A stretch of 6,855 nt of DNA, from the NCBI GenBank assembly GCA_020058965.1, contig JAGVCY010000063.1:1-6855 (forward strand), written 5' to 3'. The stretch comes from Candidatus Omnitrophota bacterium (GTDB taxonomy: Bacteria; Omnitrophota; Gorgyraeia; 2-02-FULL-51-18; JAGOUK01). Below, piece after piece: positions 6,588-6,855 of the stretch. Position numbers and translations under genes: made by a program. How positions within the stretch are numbered: position 1 is the first letter of the stretch; each line of letters begins with the position of its first letter. Under the pieces are notes generated by a model. It saw only the letters and a program-made list of their open reading frames with translations, had not been told where the DNA came from and did no database searches.

Positions 6588-6855
6588 CTACTTCTTATTG
6601 CCGGGAAGAAATAAAAAACCGCTTTTGCCGGAACCGGAAGCCTCCGAAGAGGACCCGCCGGCCGGCGCCGATAATTCTGCGCGGATCTTCGACTCAAGGG
6701 CTTGCAGCCGCTGTTTTTCGATGCCTCGCTCCACACGCAGACGAACCATTTCTTCCGGGGTGTGATCCTTACCCTTCATCAAAACCTTCCAGGGATGATG
6801 ACGGACATCTTCGCTGAATTCCTTGAAGTACTCCGAGGTGACTTCGAGATTGGCC
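6588..6855 (-). CDS. C-terminal end of an MCE-family (MlaD-like) lipid-transport protein, partial
   Basis: The frame is open from the right edge to a TAG at 6588-6590, so these are the last 88 residues of a longer protein that starts outside the window. The visible part opens with ANLEVTSEYFKEFSEDVR then HHPWKVLMKG, a pattern typical of the end of MCE-domain proteins, where a long helix is followed by an 'NPWKLL'-like motif. A charged helix (PEEMVRLRVERGIEKQRLQALESKI) and a Ser/Gly/Ala-rich tail ending FLFLPGNKK follow. MCE proteins form hexameric periplasmic rings in Mla-type transport of phospholipids between inner and outer membranes, anchored by one N-terminal helix. The MCE domain itself is not in view, so the assignment rests on the tail alone. 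An in-frame TTG-ATG at 6777-6782 could pass for a start, but the conserved sequence continues upstream of it. The CHASE2 phosphatase gene follows after nine bases, suggesting co-transcription. Confidence 0.6.
   Translation of the reverse strand, partial: ANLEVTSEYFKEFSEDVRHHPWKVLMKGKDHTPEEMVRLRVERGIEKQRLQALESKIRAELSAPAGGSSSEASGSGKSGFLFLPGNKK

Noticed and set aside
1..6855. Mobile elements, CRISPR arrays, tRNA/rRNA genes, defence systems or phage genes
   Set aside because: No spaced direct repeats, transposase-like frame, tRNA-like fold or terminal inverted repeats were seen, and coding sequence of recognisable families fills almost the whole window.

Overview
The window holds six genes, all on the minus strand, packed head to tail with short gaps (9, about 110, 5 and 44 bases, then 16 or a small overlap). 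This looks like one transcription unit, or two if a promoter precedes accD. In transcription order, from high to low coordinates, they are: the 3' end of a gene resembling an MCE-family (MlaD-type) lipid-transport protein; a CHASE2-transmembrane-PP2C/SpoIIE phosphatase; accD (acetyl-CoA carboxylase carboxyltransferase beta subunit); a MalK/UgpC/MsmX-type ABC ATPase; a membrane-bound GAF-GGDEF diguanylate cyclase; and a second membrane/coiled-coil/GAF-like/GGDEF protein that runs off the left edge.

Layout. 6588-6855: C-terminal 88 residues of the MCE-like protein. 4623-6578: 651-residue sensor phosphatase with an extracytoplasmic CHASE2 domain. 4513-4622: AT-rich stretch with an imperfect hairpin, probably the accD leader. 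3583-4512: accD. 2474-3577: ABC ATPase, closely coupled to accD. 999-2429: complete diguanylate cyclase. 1-982: N-terminal 327 residues of the second GGDEF protein, whose active-site part lies outside the window. There is no tRNA, rRNA, CRISPR array, insertion sequence or convincing Rho-independent terminator. Nearly every base is coding, and the only non-coding stretch longer than 50 bases is the one before accD.

Organism. An MCE protein of the Mla type implies a Gram-negative (diderm) bacterium. DNA is moderately GC-rich with a strong G/C third-position preference in the genes. The mix of a housekeeping lipid gene with CHASE2-PP2C and GGDEF sensors would fit a deltaproteobacterial-type lineage or a poorly cultured diderm phylum such as Omnitrophota, but the sequence alone does not decide this.

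How the genes may work together (inference). Two themes alternate: envelope or lipid supply (MCE transport, AccD for malonyl-CoA, an ABC ATPase) and signal transduction (a periplasm-sensing phosphatase likely to act in a partner-switching cascade, and two c-di-GMP-type proteins). The most interesting point is this interleaving of envelope-lipid genes with three multi-domain sensors in one unit. No single gene here belongs to an unknown family.
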